Source: Spirochaetaceae bacterium (GTDB lineage Bacteria > Spirochaetota > Spirochaetia > Treponematales > Breznakiellaceae). From it: 5,322 nt of DNA. The translations under genes and the position numbers were made by a program. The DNA lies in NCBI GenBank assembly GCA_031283025.1, contig JAITCP010000153.1, positions 1 to 5,322 of the forward strand, given 5' to 3'. Under the pieces are notes generated by a model. The model ran no database searches. It worked only from the letters and a program-made list of their open reading frames with translations, and was not told the origin of the DNA. Each line of letters begins with the position of its first letter. Position 1 is the stretch's first letter. Of this stretch, positions 1-4,437 are shown piece after piece.

Positions 1-131
1 CCGGTTGTATCAAACTGGGTGATCTTTCCTATGCCGTTCTTCCCTGCCTTGAGGGCTGCCGAATATTCCTCCACCGATTTTCCGATGGGGGAAATAACTC
101 CCATTCCGGTTACTACTACCTTACGATTCAT
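1..131 (-). CDS. fabF: 3-oxoacyl-[ACP] synthase II, N-terminal fragment (runs off left edge)
   Basis: The first 43 codons read MNRKVVVTGMGVISPIG and then KSVEEYSAALKAGKNGIGKITQFD. This is the characteristic N-terminus of the FabF/KASII ketosynthases (R-x-VVVTGMGV-x-SP-x-G, then G-x-x-GIG-x-I-x-x-FD). FabF is the cytosolic elongating condensing enzyme that joins malonyl-ACP to a growing acyl-ACP. The catalytic Cys and the two His residues lie beyond the window and cannot be checked. The start at 131 is chosen because GGAGG (137-141) stands five bases upstream. An in-frame ATG at 143 would add MEDK but overlaps that Shine-Dalgarno sequence. It is the last visible gene of the fab operon, 61 bp after fabG. 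FabB or another KAS cannot be fully excluded from 43 residues, but the operon position favours FabF. Confidence 0.93.
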   Translation of the reverse strand, partial: MNRKVVVTGMGVISPIGKSVEEYSAALKAGKNGIGKITQFDTT

Positions 132-136
132 TTTGT

Positions 137-141
137 CCTCC
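137..141 (-). promoter_or_regulatory. Ribosome binding site of fabF
   Basis: On the minus strand GGAGG is followed by ACAAA and then ATG at 131. It decides the start between the two in-frame ATGs at 143 and 131. Confidence 0.8.
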
Positions 142-160
142 ATACTACGGCTCCCGCCAA

Positions 161-179
161 CAACTGCCTTCTACAGTTG
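161..179. repeat. Small inverted repeat in the fabG-fabF spacer
   Basis: CAACTG (161-166) and CAGTTG (174-179) form a 6-bp stem with a 7-nt loop inside the 61-bp gap between fabG and fabF, where acpP is found in many bacteria. No T-run follows on the minus strand, so it does not look like an intrinsic terminator. It could be a processing or attenuation hairpin, or chance. Confidence 0.35.
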
Positions 180-192
180 CATGAACCTTCAA

Positions 193-927
193 CTACATGA
201 ACATCCCGCCGTCTACGGGAAGCACTTGCCCGGTAATATATGAAGAAAGTTCCGATGCAAAAAACAGGGCGGCTTTTGCCACATCTTCCTGCTTCCCCGG
301 CCTTTTTAGGGGGATAACATCGAGCATTTTATTTTTTGCATCTTCCGGCATGGCGGCGGTCATGTCGGTTTCTATAAAGCCCGGCGCAATGGCGTTTACC
401 CGAACGCCGCGGCTTGCCATTTCATGCGCCATGCTCTTCGTCATGGCGATAAGTCCTGCCTTGCTGGCGGCATAGTTCGCCTGGCCGCCGTTGCCGTGAA
501 TTCCCACCACGCTTGCCATGTTGATAATTGATCCGGCTCTTTTCCGAATCATATCCCGGCCCACGGTACGGGTAATAAGAAAGGCCGCGGTAAGGTTTAT
601 GTCCAGTACCTTCTGCCAGTCTTCAATAGACATTCTGAAAGAAAGATTGTCCTTTGTAATGCCGGCATTGTTTACCAGTATGTCAAATCCCCCGGAATCC
701 TTAAGGGCGTTTTCTATAACCGCTTCCACTTCTGTAGTTTTACCCAGATCGGCACTGATCCAATGTAGTTTTCCTCCGGCCTTGCTCACCCGTTCCTGTA
801 AATCATCCGGCTCCCTGATGTCAAGGCTCCAAATCTCCGCCCCGTTAGCGCTAAAGGTGTCAGCGATTGTTTTGCCAATACCCCTGCCCGCTCCGGTTAT
901 CAACGCCTTTTTTCCCGTTAAATCCAT
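193..927 (-). CDS. fabG: 3-oxoacyl-[ACP] reductase (SDR family)
   Basis: FabG reduces 3-ketoacyl-ACP to 3-hydroxyacyl-ACP, the first reduction of each elongation cycle, in the cytosol and usually as a tetramer. The 244-residue product has the classical short-chain dehydrogenase layout: cofactor loop TGAGRGIG at 11-18, NNAG at 86-89, and the full catalytic tetrad Asn111, Ser139, Tyr152, Lys156 (YAASK). The C-terminal signature is GFIETDMT, ending in VLPVDGGMFM. Length matches the family norm of about 245. The start at 927 is chosen because AGGAGG (934-939) lies six bases before it and the protein then begins MDLTGKKALITG. The ATG at 945 would place the RBS inside the gene. It begins 20 bp after the fabD stop. 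Asp36 at the end of the second beta strand is unusual for an NADPH-dependent FabG. The fab context makes this the housekeeping FabG rather than another SDR. Confidence 0.95.
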   Translation of the reverse strand: MDLTGKKALITGAGRGIGKTIADTFSANGAEIWSLDIREPDDLQERVSKAGGKLHWISADLGKTTEVEAVIENALKDSGGFDILVNNAGITKDNLSFRMSIEDWQKVLDINLTAAFLITRTVGRDMIRKRAGSIINMASVVGIHGNGGQANYAASKAGLIAMTKSMAHEMASRGVRVNAIAPGFIETDMTAAMPEDAKNKMLDVIPLKRPGKQEDVAKAALFFASELSSYITGQVLPVDGGMFM

Positions 928-933
928 ACTGTT

Positions 934-939
934 CCTCCT
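934..939 (-). promoter_or_regulatory. Ribosome binding site of fabG
   Basis: A full AGGAGG lies six bases upstream of the ATG at 927. It excludes the longer form starting at 945 and is the strongest Shine-Dalgarno sequence in the operon. Confidence 0.85.
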
Positions 940-947
940 GATCATTC

Positions 948-1961
948 CTAACTTTTTATTTCCAACGCCGGCGTATTTGTGTTTGTACTGACGTTCTCTA
1001 TATCACTGACGGTTCCGGCGGCATAACACGGAATTTCGCTGCCTGCGTCGCGCCAAAGCCCCTGGAGCACATTGCCCGGACCAACCTCAAGGCACGCTTC
1101 CAGGCCGGTACATGATTGCTGTATTGCCGCTTCTTCATCTGTCCAGCGCACCCCTTCCGTAATTTGCCGCAGGGCAAGCGCCTTTGCCTCCGCTCCACTT
1201 TGTATAATTTTTCCCGTTACGTTGGAAAAAAGATTAATCGCCGGATCGTTAAACTGTATCTGTTCCAGGGTTGGGGCAAAGGCTTCCGCCGCTTCTTTCA
1301 TAAAGGGCGAGTGGAAGGGACCCGCCACCTGGAGGCGGATGAAGCGCCGGGCGCCTGCTTCCATAAAACGGGTTTCCGCTTCCGCCAATGCCGCGGCGCT
1401 GCCCGACACAACAACCTGTTTGGGTGAATTGATATTTGCCGCATAAAGACCGGAAAGGCCGCCGCTTTTCCATTCGGCGATAAGGGCCTCCACCTGTTGG
1501 GGAGCAAGCCCAATGACGGCGGCCATACCCGGCGCGCCGCTTTCACCGCCACTGCAAACAGCGCCGCCGCTTTCCTCCATTATACGGTCTACTGCGGCCT
1601 GCATCGCCCTGCCCCTCTCTTCAGTAAGGCGGAAACAATCTTTCACGCTGATTACTCCGGCGCAAACCAGCGCAGGGTATTCCCCCAAGCTAAAACCGGC
1701 GCAGGCGGCGGGTGTTATACCCCGTTCCTTCAGGCAGGCCGCCGCAGCCAGTGATGCGGCGCTAAGCGCAATTTGGGAGACATCGGTACGTTTTAAGGTT
1801 TCCGCATCCGAATCCCGTAAGAGGCTTACCATGTCCCTGCCCAAAACAGTTCCGGCAGTGTCAAAGATTTTTTTTGCTTCCGGCGAGGCTTCAAACAGGT
1901 CCAGCCCCATACCGGGATATTGGGCTCCCTGGCCGGGAAACAAAAAGGCTATGGTTTTCAT
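948..1961 (-). CDS. fabD: Malonyl-CoA:ACP transacylase
   Basis: FabD transfers malonyl from CoA to acyl carrier protein, supplying the extender unit for FabH and FabF. Visible motifs, numbered from the ATG at 1961: FLFPGQGAQ at 6-14, the nucleophile elbow GFSLGEY with Ser91, Arg116 in EERGRAM (binds the malonyl carboxylate), the catalytic His217 in GPFHSPFM, NLFSNVTG, and EVGPGNVL near the end. At 337 residues it is longer than the usual 300-320. Part of the excess is a Gly/Ser-rich stretch at about 125-144, between the Arg helix and GMAAVIGL, where E. coli FabD has only a few residues; the rest is a polar C-terminal tail. The elbow has Phe90 where most FabDs have His. The start is uncertain: neither ATG 1961 nor the in-frame GTG 1973 has a clear RBS. 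The ATG is preferred because MKTIAFLFPGQG matches the family start. It lies 28 bp after fabH. Confidence 0.94.
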   Translation of the reverse strand: MKTIAFLFPGQGAQYPGMGLDLFEASPEAKKIFDTAGTVLGRDMVSLLRDSDAETLKRTDVSQIALSAASLAAAACLKERGITPAACAGFSLGEYPALVCAGVISVKDCFRLTEERGRAMQAAVDRIMEESGGAVCSGGESGAPGMAAVIGLAPQQVEALIAEWKSGGLSGLYAANINSPKQVVVSGSAAALAEAETRFMEAGARRFIRLQVAGPFHSPFMKEAAEAFAPTLEQIQFNDPAINLFSNVTGKIIQSGAEAKALALRQITEGVRWTDEEAAIQQSCTGLEACLEVGPGNVLQGLWRDAGSEIPCYAAGTVSDIENVSTNTNTPALEIKS

Positions 1962-1989
1962 TGCTTTACACACACCAATCGCTTCGCAG

Positions 1990-3030
1990 TTACCATCGGA
2001 TCAAATTCCCCCCATACGTTAATCCGGCGCCAAAACCGACGGTCATCACAAGGTCGCCTTTTTGAAGCGCGCCGGAACGGTTCAGTTCATCCAACGCAAT
2101 GGGAATCGAAGCGGAAGAAGTGTTGGCATATTCCTCTAAATTAAGGTAAAATTTTTCTTCCGGTATTTTTAACCGCTTCCCCGCGGCCTGGACAATGCGA
2201 GCGTTTGCCTGATGGGGAACGATACACTTTAGATCGTCAATTTCAAGATGCTCTTCTTCCATCATTTTTGCTATTGTATCTGTGATGGCCCCCACGGCAA
2301 AATTATAGACCGCCTGCCCGTTCATAACCACAGTAGCCCCGTCATCTACGGTTTCTCCCTTTTTCCAGGGCGCTCTGGTTCCGCCACGGGGAACAAAAAG
2401 GTTCTCCCAGCCCGAACCATCGGCTCCCAGGATCGTCCGGAGCAGACCCCGCCCAACATTGCCCGCAGTGCCAGGGTTATCGGGTGTCTTTTCCAACAGC
2501 ACCGCCCCGGCACCATCCCCAAAAAGTATGCACGTTGAACGGTCTTCCCAGTTGGTAATCTTGGAAAGCACCTCCGCCCCGATAACCAGCGCCCGCCTGC
2601 GCCGCGGTTCCGTGTTCAAAAGGGCCGCCGCTATTTCCAGGCCACAGATAAAACTCGAACAAGCCACGGTAATGTCCATGGCTGCGGCGTTTTTCACCCC
2701 CAATTTATTCTGAACGATACAGGCCGTCGCCGGGCAGCCGTAATAATCCTGAGTGGTGGAGCCTACAATAAGTACATCCACCGTCAACGCCAGCTCCGCG
2801 GGCGTCAATTCTGCAACAGCGCCCTTTTCTATGGCCCATGAAAGAGCTTGCAGCCCCGCCGCGGCCCCCAAATCGCTGGATGCCGTATTTTCATCGGCAA
2901 TATGCCGTGCCCCAATTCCTGTATGGGAACGAATCCACTCGTCGCTGGTATCGATCCTGCCCGCCAATTCCTGATTTGTAACTTTCCGGTCAGGTACAGC
3001 CCGCCCGGTTCCAATTATTTCAACTGCCAT
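1990..3030 (-). CDS. fabH: 3-oxoacyl-[ACP] synthase III
   Basis: FabH starts fatty-acid synthesis by condensing acetyl-CoA (or a branched acyl-CoA) with malonyl-ACP. The 346-residue product shows the complete Cys-His-Asn triad: Cys124 in DITVACSSF, His273 in VPHQANARI and Asn303 in EYANTSSASIP. The N-terminal IIGTGRAVP, the TGI-x-x-R motif at 37-42 (TGIGARH), GDGAGAVLL at 171-179 and the C-terminal GFGAGLTYG at 332-340 are also typical. It is slightly longer than the usual 315-335, with an extra loop (about 70-83, VAELTPAELALT) before VDVLIVGSTT. The start at 3030 is chosen because AAGGGG (3035-3040) precedes it by four bases and MAVEIIGTGRAVP is the family start. An upstream in-frame ATG at 3063 lacks an RBS. 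It is the first gene of the operon, transcribed from the strong promoter at 3122-3150. Confidence 0.95.
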   Translation of the reverse strand: MAVEIIGTGRAVPDRKVTNQELAGRIDTSDEWIRSHTGIGARHIADENTASSDLGAAAGLQALSWAIEKGAVAELTPAELALTVDVLIVGSTTQDYYGCPATACIVQNKLGVKNAAAMDITVACSSFICGLEIAAALLNTEPRRRRALVIGAEVLSKITNWEDRSTCILFGDGAGAVLLEKTPDNPGTAGNVGRGLLRTILGADGSGWENLFVPRGGTRAPWKKGETVDDGATVVMNGQAVYNFAVGAITDTIAKMMEEEHLEIDDLKCIVPHQANARIVQAAGKRLKIPEEKFYLNLEEYANTSSASIPIALDELNRSGALQKGDLVMTVGFGAGLTYGGNLIRW

Positions 3031-3034
3031 AATA

Positions 3035-3040
3035 CCCCTT
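3035..3040 (-). promoter_or_regulatory. Ribosome binding site of fabH
   Basis: On the minus strand AAGGGG is followed by TATT and ATG at 3030. It is partial but well placed, and it favours this start over the ATG at 3063. Confidence 0.6.
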
Positions 3041-3043
3041 GAG

Positions 3044-3115
3044 TTAGACCGATGGTGTCCCATGCTGGTTGCATAAAACAGGCATTTTCCATGACAAAAT
3101 TTGAAAAAATGTCAT
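3044..3115 (-). CDS. Possible 23-residue upstream ORF in the fabH leader
   Basis: An open frame of 23 codons (MTFFQILSWKMPVLCNQHG, then TPSV) runs from an ATG at 3115 to a TAA at 3044-3046, just ahead of the fabH Shine-Dalgarno sequence. Its first base coincides with the transcription start predicted from the -10 box, so it could be read as a leaderless message. It has no ribosome binding site, its first 25 bases are the inverted repeat at 3091-3115, and 23 codons can stay open by chance. No function is proposed; an attenuating leader peptide is one possibility. Confidence 0.2.
   Translation of the reverse strand: MTFFQILSWKMPVLCNQHGTPSV
3091..3115. promoter_or_regulatory. Putative operator: 25-bp inverted repeat at the fabH transcription start
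   Basis: ATGACA (3091-3096) and TGTCAT (3110-3115) are perfect 6-base arms around a centred TTT-G-AAA core (3100-3106), so 9 of 12 possible pairs match. On the minus strand it begins at the predicted transcription start, a typical place for a repressor site. Long-chain fatty-acid operons are often controlled this way (FapR, FabT, FabR in other phyla). The sequence does not obviously match those consensus sites, so the regulator cannot be named. Confidence 0.5.
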
Positions 3116-3121
3116 AATAAA

Positions 3122-3150
3122 AATATAGCAACCGCGGAAAAATATGTCAA
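3122..3150 (-). promoter_or_regulatory. Sigma-70 promoter of the fabHDGF operon
   Basis: On the minus strand a perfect -35 TTGACA (3145-3150) is separated by 17 bp from a -10 TATATT (3122-3127). The predicted start is the A at 3115 or its neighbour, giving an 85-nt leader before fabH. It is the best promoter match seen in the window. Confidence 0.85.
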
Positions 3151-3152
3151 TC

Positions 3153-3166
3153 GGCCAAAATTGGCC
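3153..3166. promoter_or_regulatory. Inverted repeat adjoining the fabH -35 box
   Basis: GGCCAA (3153-3158) and TTGGCC (3161-3166) are perfect arms around two bases, ending 2 bp before the -35 TTGACA. The 2-nt centre is too small for a good RNA hairpin loop and no U-run follows, so a protein binding site is more likely than a terminator for the lipoprotein gene. Which protein would bind is unknown. Confidence 0.4.
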
Positions 3167-3243
3167 TCCATCCTTCTGGTACTCCGTAGCTATTAAGACT
3201 TTGCTATAATTTGGATTTTACCGGAGATATTTCTCACCAAGTA

Positions 3244-3909
3244 CTAGTAATTGTCCATCCCCGGCTTGGCAGCGCCGGGCGTTCTGCCGGGGAATCCCAG
3301 GCTATTAATATGTTCCTGACTAAACAAGGCAGCCAGCCTTTCCGCCTGCGCTCTGGTGAAATAAACCATGGTTGTCTGACTGGATTGACTCCTGCTTCTT
3401 GACAGCGGGTCTTCATAGTACGATTCCATCTGGGTCATAGTGAAAAAAGCCGCATTGTCCTTAAATTGGTATCCAAGATAGACTTTTAGGCTGCCATGCG
3501 CCTGTACCGAAACTTTGGTCCTTCTCCAAGTAAGAAAACCCTCTACCGATCCGTATGCTTCTCTGGTCTTTTTGCTTTTTGTAACCAGCACACGCTGATC
3601 AAATTCATCTTTATAGCGTTCTAAAGCGCTGATAAAGGCATCCCGCCCGGATTTACTCCAAAAAAGGCAACATTCGACAAATTGAACGCTGAATTCCATG
3701 CCCACAGCGTCATCAGCCGGGTAATAATAAACGGTTATATCGTCCTTGTTTACTCCCCCCCCAAAGGAAAAAGCCTTGTCAAAATATGCGTCTGTTTTAC
3801 CCATTTCATGACGGGGAGCACGAAAATCAACAGTAAATGACTTTACCGGCGGAGCTGAAACGCACGAGCAAATCAGCAACGTGGTTACTATTATGGCAAA
3901 AGTTTTCAT
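3244..3909 (-). CDS. Predicted lipoprotein of unknown function
   Basis: I do not recognise this 221-residue protein. It begins MKTFAIIVTTLLICSC: one Lys, a hydrophobic stretch of about 11 residues, then Ile-Cys-Ser-Cys. This fits a lipobox with Cys16 as the lipidated residue, in the relaxed form common in spirochaetes, so export and membrane anchoring are likely. The mature part has no membrane segment. It contains a Gly triplet at 50-52, YYYP at 61-64, a Cys pair at 80-81, a Lys/Arg-rich centre and a Ser/Arg/Gln-rich stretch, and near the C-terminus a short predicted helix around RAQAERLAALF. Alternating hydrophobic residues in the middle suggest beta structure. No Shine-Dalgarno sequence precedes the ATG; a promoter lies immediately upstream. 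It is monocistronic by layout: hairpins upstream and the fab promoter about 94 bp downstream. A functional link to the fab operon is not supported. Confidence 0.8.
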   Translation of the reverse strand: MKTFAIIVTTLLICSCVSAPPVKSFTVDFRAPRHEMGKTDAYFDKAFSFGGGVNKDDITVYYYPADDAVGMEFSVQFVECCLFWSKSGRDAFISALERYKDEFDQRVLVTKSKKTREAYGSVEGFLTWRRTKVSVQAHGSLKVYLGYQFKDNAAFFTMTQMESYYEDPLSRSRSQSSQTTMVYFTRAQAERLAALFSQEHINSLGFPGRTPGAAKPGMDNY

Positions 3910-3918
3910 AACGATTGA

Positions 3919-3947
3919 ATTTTACCATTTTTTGATACAATCAACAA
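3919..3947 (-). promoter_or_regulatory. Predicted promoter of the lipoprotein gene (near-leaderless)
   Basis: On the minus strand, TTGTTG (3942-3947), a 17-bp spacer and an extended -10 TGG-TAAAAT (-10 at 3919-3924) precede the ATG at 3909. Transcription would start at about 3912, only a few bases before the start codon, in agreement with the lack of a ribosome binding site. Confidence 0.5.
3932..3944. repeat. Short palindrome overlapping the lipoprotein -35 box
   Basis: TTGAT (3932-3936), ACA, ATCAA (3940-3944) is a perfect 5-bp inverted repeat spanning the spacer and part of the -35 element of the lipoprotein promoter. It may be an operator, but arms this short are common by chance. Confidence 0.3.
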
Positions 3948-3997
3948 GGGCTCTTTCTGGGCCTCTTTACAAAAGGGGAACCTTTGCTCTGTGGGCT

Positions 3998-4025
3998 CGG
4001 TTGAGTAACCGCAGCTCCTCAACCG
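3998..4025. repeat. Inverted repeat, 8-bp arms
   Basis: CGGTTGAG (3998-4005) and CTCAACCG (4018-4025) are perfect arms around a 12-nt loop. There is no U-run on either side, so a terminator role is not evident. Confidence 0.5.
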
Positions 4026-4041
4026 CCTAAAAAATAGGAAG

Positions 4042-4090
4042 TTGTTCAAAAACTGTCTGACCACATAAACTATGTGGTCAGACTGAACAA
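4042..4090 (-). terminator. Long hairpin, possible terminator of the Rpn gene
   Basis: GTCTGACCACATA (4055-4067) pairs perfectly with TATGTGGTCAGAC (4071-4083) over a 3-nt loop. Outside it, TTGTTCA (4042-4048) pairs with TGAACAA (4084-4090), leaving six unpaired bases on one side. On the minus strand, downstream of the Rpn gene, the 13-bp stem is followed by AGTTTTTG, resembling an intrinsic terminator with a short U-run. The length and near-perfection of the stem would equally fit a palindromic repeat or mobile-element end. Confidence 0.55.
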
Positions 4091-4116
4091 TTCTATTGTT
4101 ACAAATTAGTGATGGG

Positions 4117-4146
4117 AATCTCTAAAAACTTCGGTTTTTAGAGATT
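4117..4146. repeat. Palindromic repeat unit, copy 1 (13-bp stem, UUCG loop)
   Basis: AATCTCTAAAAAC (4117-4129) and GTTTTTAGAGATT (4134-4146) are perfect 13-base arms. Read on the plus strand the loop is C(TTCG)G, the unusually stable RNA tetraloop. The unit, with its flanking GG, is nearly the same as the hairpin at 4197-4231. Confidence 0.7.
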
Positions 4147-4159
4147 TACCGCTGAAAAA

Positions 4160-4194
4160 TGCACGTTTCGCAGCCCAAAGGGCGAGAAACTGCA
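4160..4194. repeat. Interrupted hairpin between the two palindromic units
   Basis: TGCA (4160-4163), GTTTC (4165-4169) and GCCC (4173-4176) pair in order with GGGC (4180-4183), GAAAC (4186-4190) and TGCA (4191-4194), around an AAA loop with small interruptions. It lies between the two copies of the TCTAAAAAC palindrome. Confidence 0.5.
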
Positions 4195-4196
4195 AA

Positions 4197-4231
4197 GGAA
4201 CCTCTAAAAACAACCGGTTTTTAGAGGCTCC
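4197..4231. repeat. Palindromic repeat unit, copy 2 (overlaps the Rpn stop codon)
   Basis: CCTCTAAAAAC (4201-4211) and GTTTTTAGAGG (4217-4227) form an 11-bp stem over a 5-nt loop, extended by GGA/TCC across one mismatch. Its left part GGAACCTCTAAAAAC differs from copy 1 by one base in 15, and both share CGGTTTTTAGAG. The stop codon of the Rpn gene (4204-4206) and its final codons lie inside it. Confidence 0.7.
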
Positions 4232-4437
4232 CTGATTGTATTTGAGGATAAGCTGGTTATTGTCTGAATATCAAGGCCGGTGATTTTGCTGACAAATTCA
4301 TAAGAAGAGCCTACTGACAATAAATTCCTGGCAACCTCCGTTCGACCTTCTTCCCGACCTTTTTCCATGCCCTCCTCTATGCCTTCTTCATAACGATATG
4401 TCAGCGCATCATCCCAATTCCATTCCGTCATTAACAT
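4204..4437 (-). CDS. Possible internally initiated C-terminal protein (RpnS-like)
   Basis: Inside the Rpn gene, in the same frame, an ATG at 4437 (Met226) is preceded by GGAGG (4446-4450) with an 8-nt spacer. A second in-frame ATG follows at 4431. The product would be 77 residues, MLMTEWNWDDALTYRYEEG onward, lacking the nuclease core and keeping the charged and helical C-terminal part. In E. coli, rpn genes are reported to make such small C-terminal proteins (RpnS) that bind and inhibit the full-length nuclease. This strong internal site contrasts with the absent RBS of the full-length start. That the small protein is made and acts as an antitoxin here is inference. Confidence 0.45.
   Translation of the reverse strand: MLMTEWNWDDALTYRYEEGIEEGMEKGREEGRTEVARNLLSVGSSYEFVSKITGLDIQTITSLSSNTIREPLKTGCF

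Larger units (their letters stand above)
3948..4203. other. Gene-free, hairpin-dense intergenic region
   Basis: No credible open frame lies between the lipoprotein promoter and the Rpn gene. The stretch is filled with inverted repeats (3998-4025, 4042-4090, 4117-4146, 4160-4194, and 4197-4231 at its edge). There is also a near direct repeat, GGGCTCTTT (3948-3956) and GGGCCTCTTT (3959-3968), and a small AAAGG/CCTTT stem at 3972-3985. It could be a cluster of dispersed palindromic repeats or a remnant of a small non-autonomous mobile element, with transcription termination as a secondary role. Confidence 0.5.

Noticed and set aside
928..945. Upstream ATG at 945 adding 6 residues to FabG
   Set aside because: The AGGAGG site would then be inside the gene, and MDLTGKK is the normal SDR start.
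1962..1973. GTG at 1973 as an alternative FabD start
   Set aside because: It adds VCKA before the canonical MKTIAFLFPGQG and has no better RBS. It is not excluded, only less likely.
3031..3063. Upstream ATG at 3063 adding 11 residues to FabH
   Set aside because: It has no RBS and the extra residues are outside FabH homology, while ATG 3030 has AAGGGG.
3202..3210. Plus-strand extended -10 (TG-C-TATAAT)
   Set aside because: The -10 is excellent but the expected -35 position (ctccgt) is poor and no plus-strand gene follows. It could drive an antisense RNA to the lipoprotein gene, which cannot be supported from sequence alone.
3211..3402. 63-codon plus-strand open frame opposite the end of the lipoprotein gene
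   Set aside because: It starts at a TTG with no RBS, is fully antisense to a better supported gene, and its composition looks like a coding shadow.
3977..4203. GGAACCT at 3977-3983 and 4197-4203 as target-site duplications around an inserted element
   Set aside because: The second copy is part of the palindromic repeat itself, and no defined element ends lie next to them.
3998..4231. CRISPR-like array from the series of palindromes
   Set aside because: Only two hairpins share sequence, there is no regular repeat-spacer spacing and no cas genes are present.
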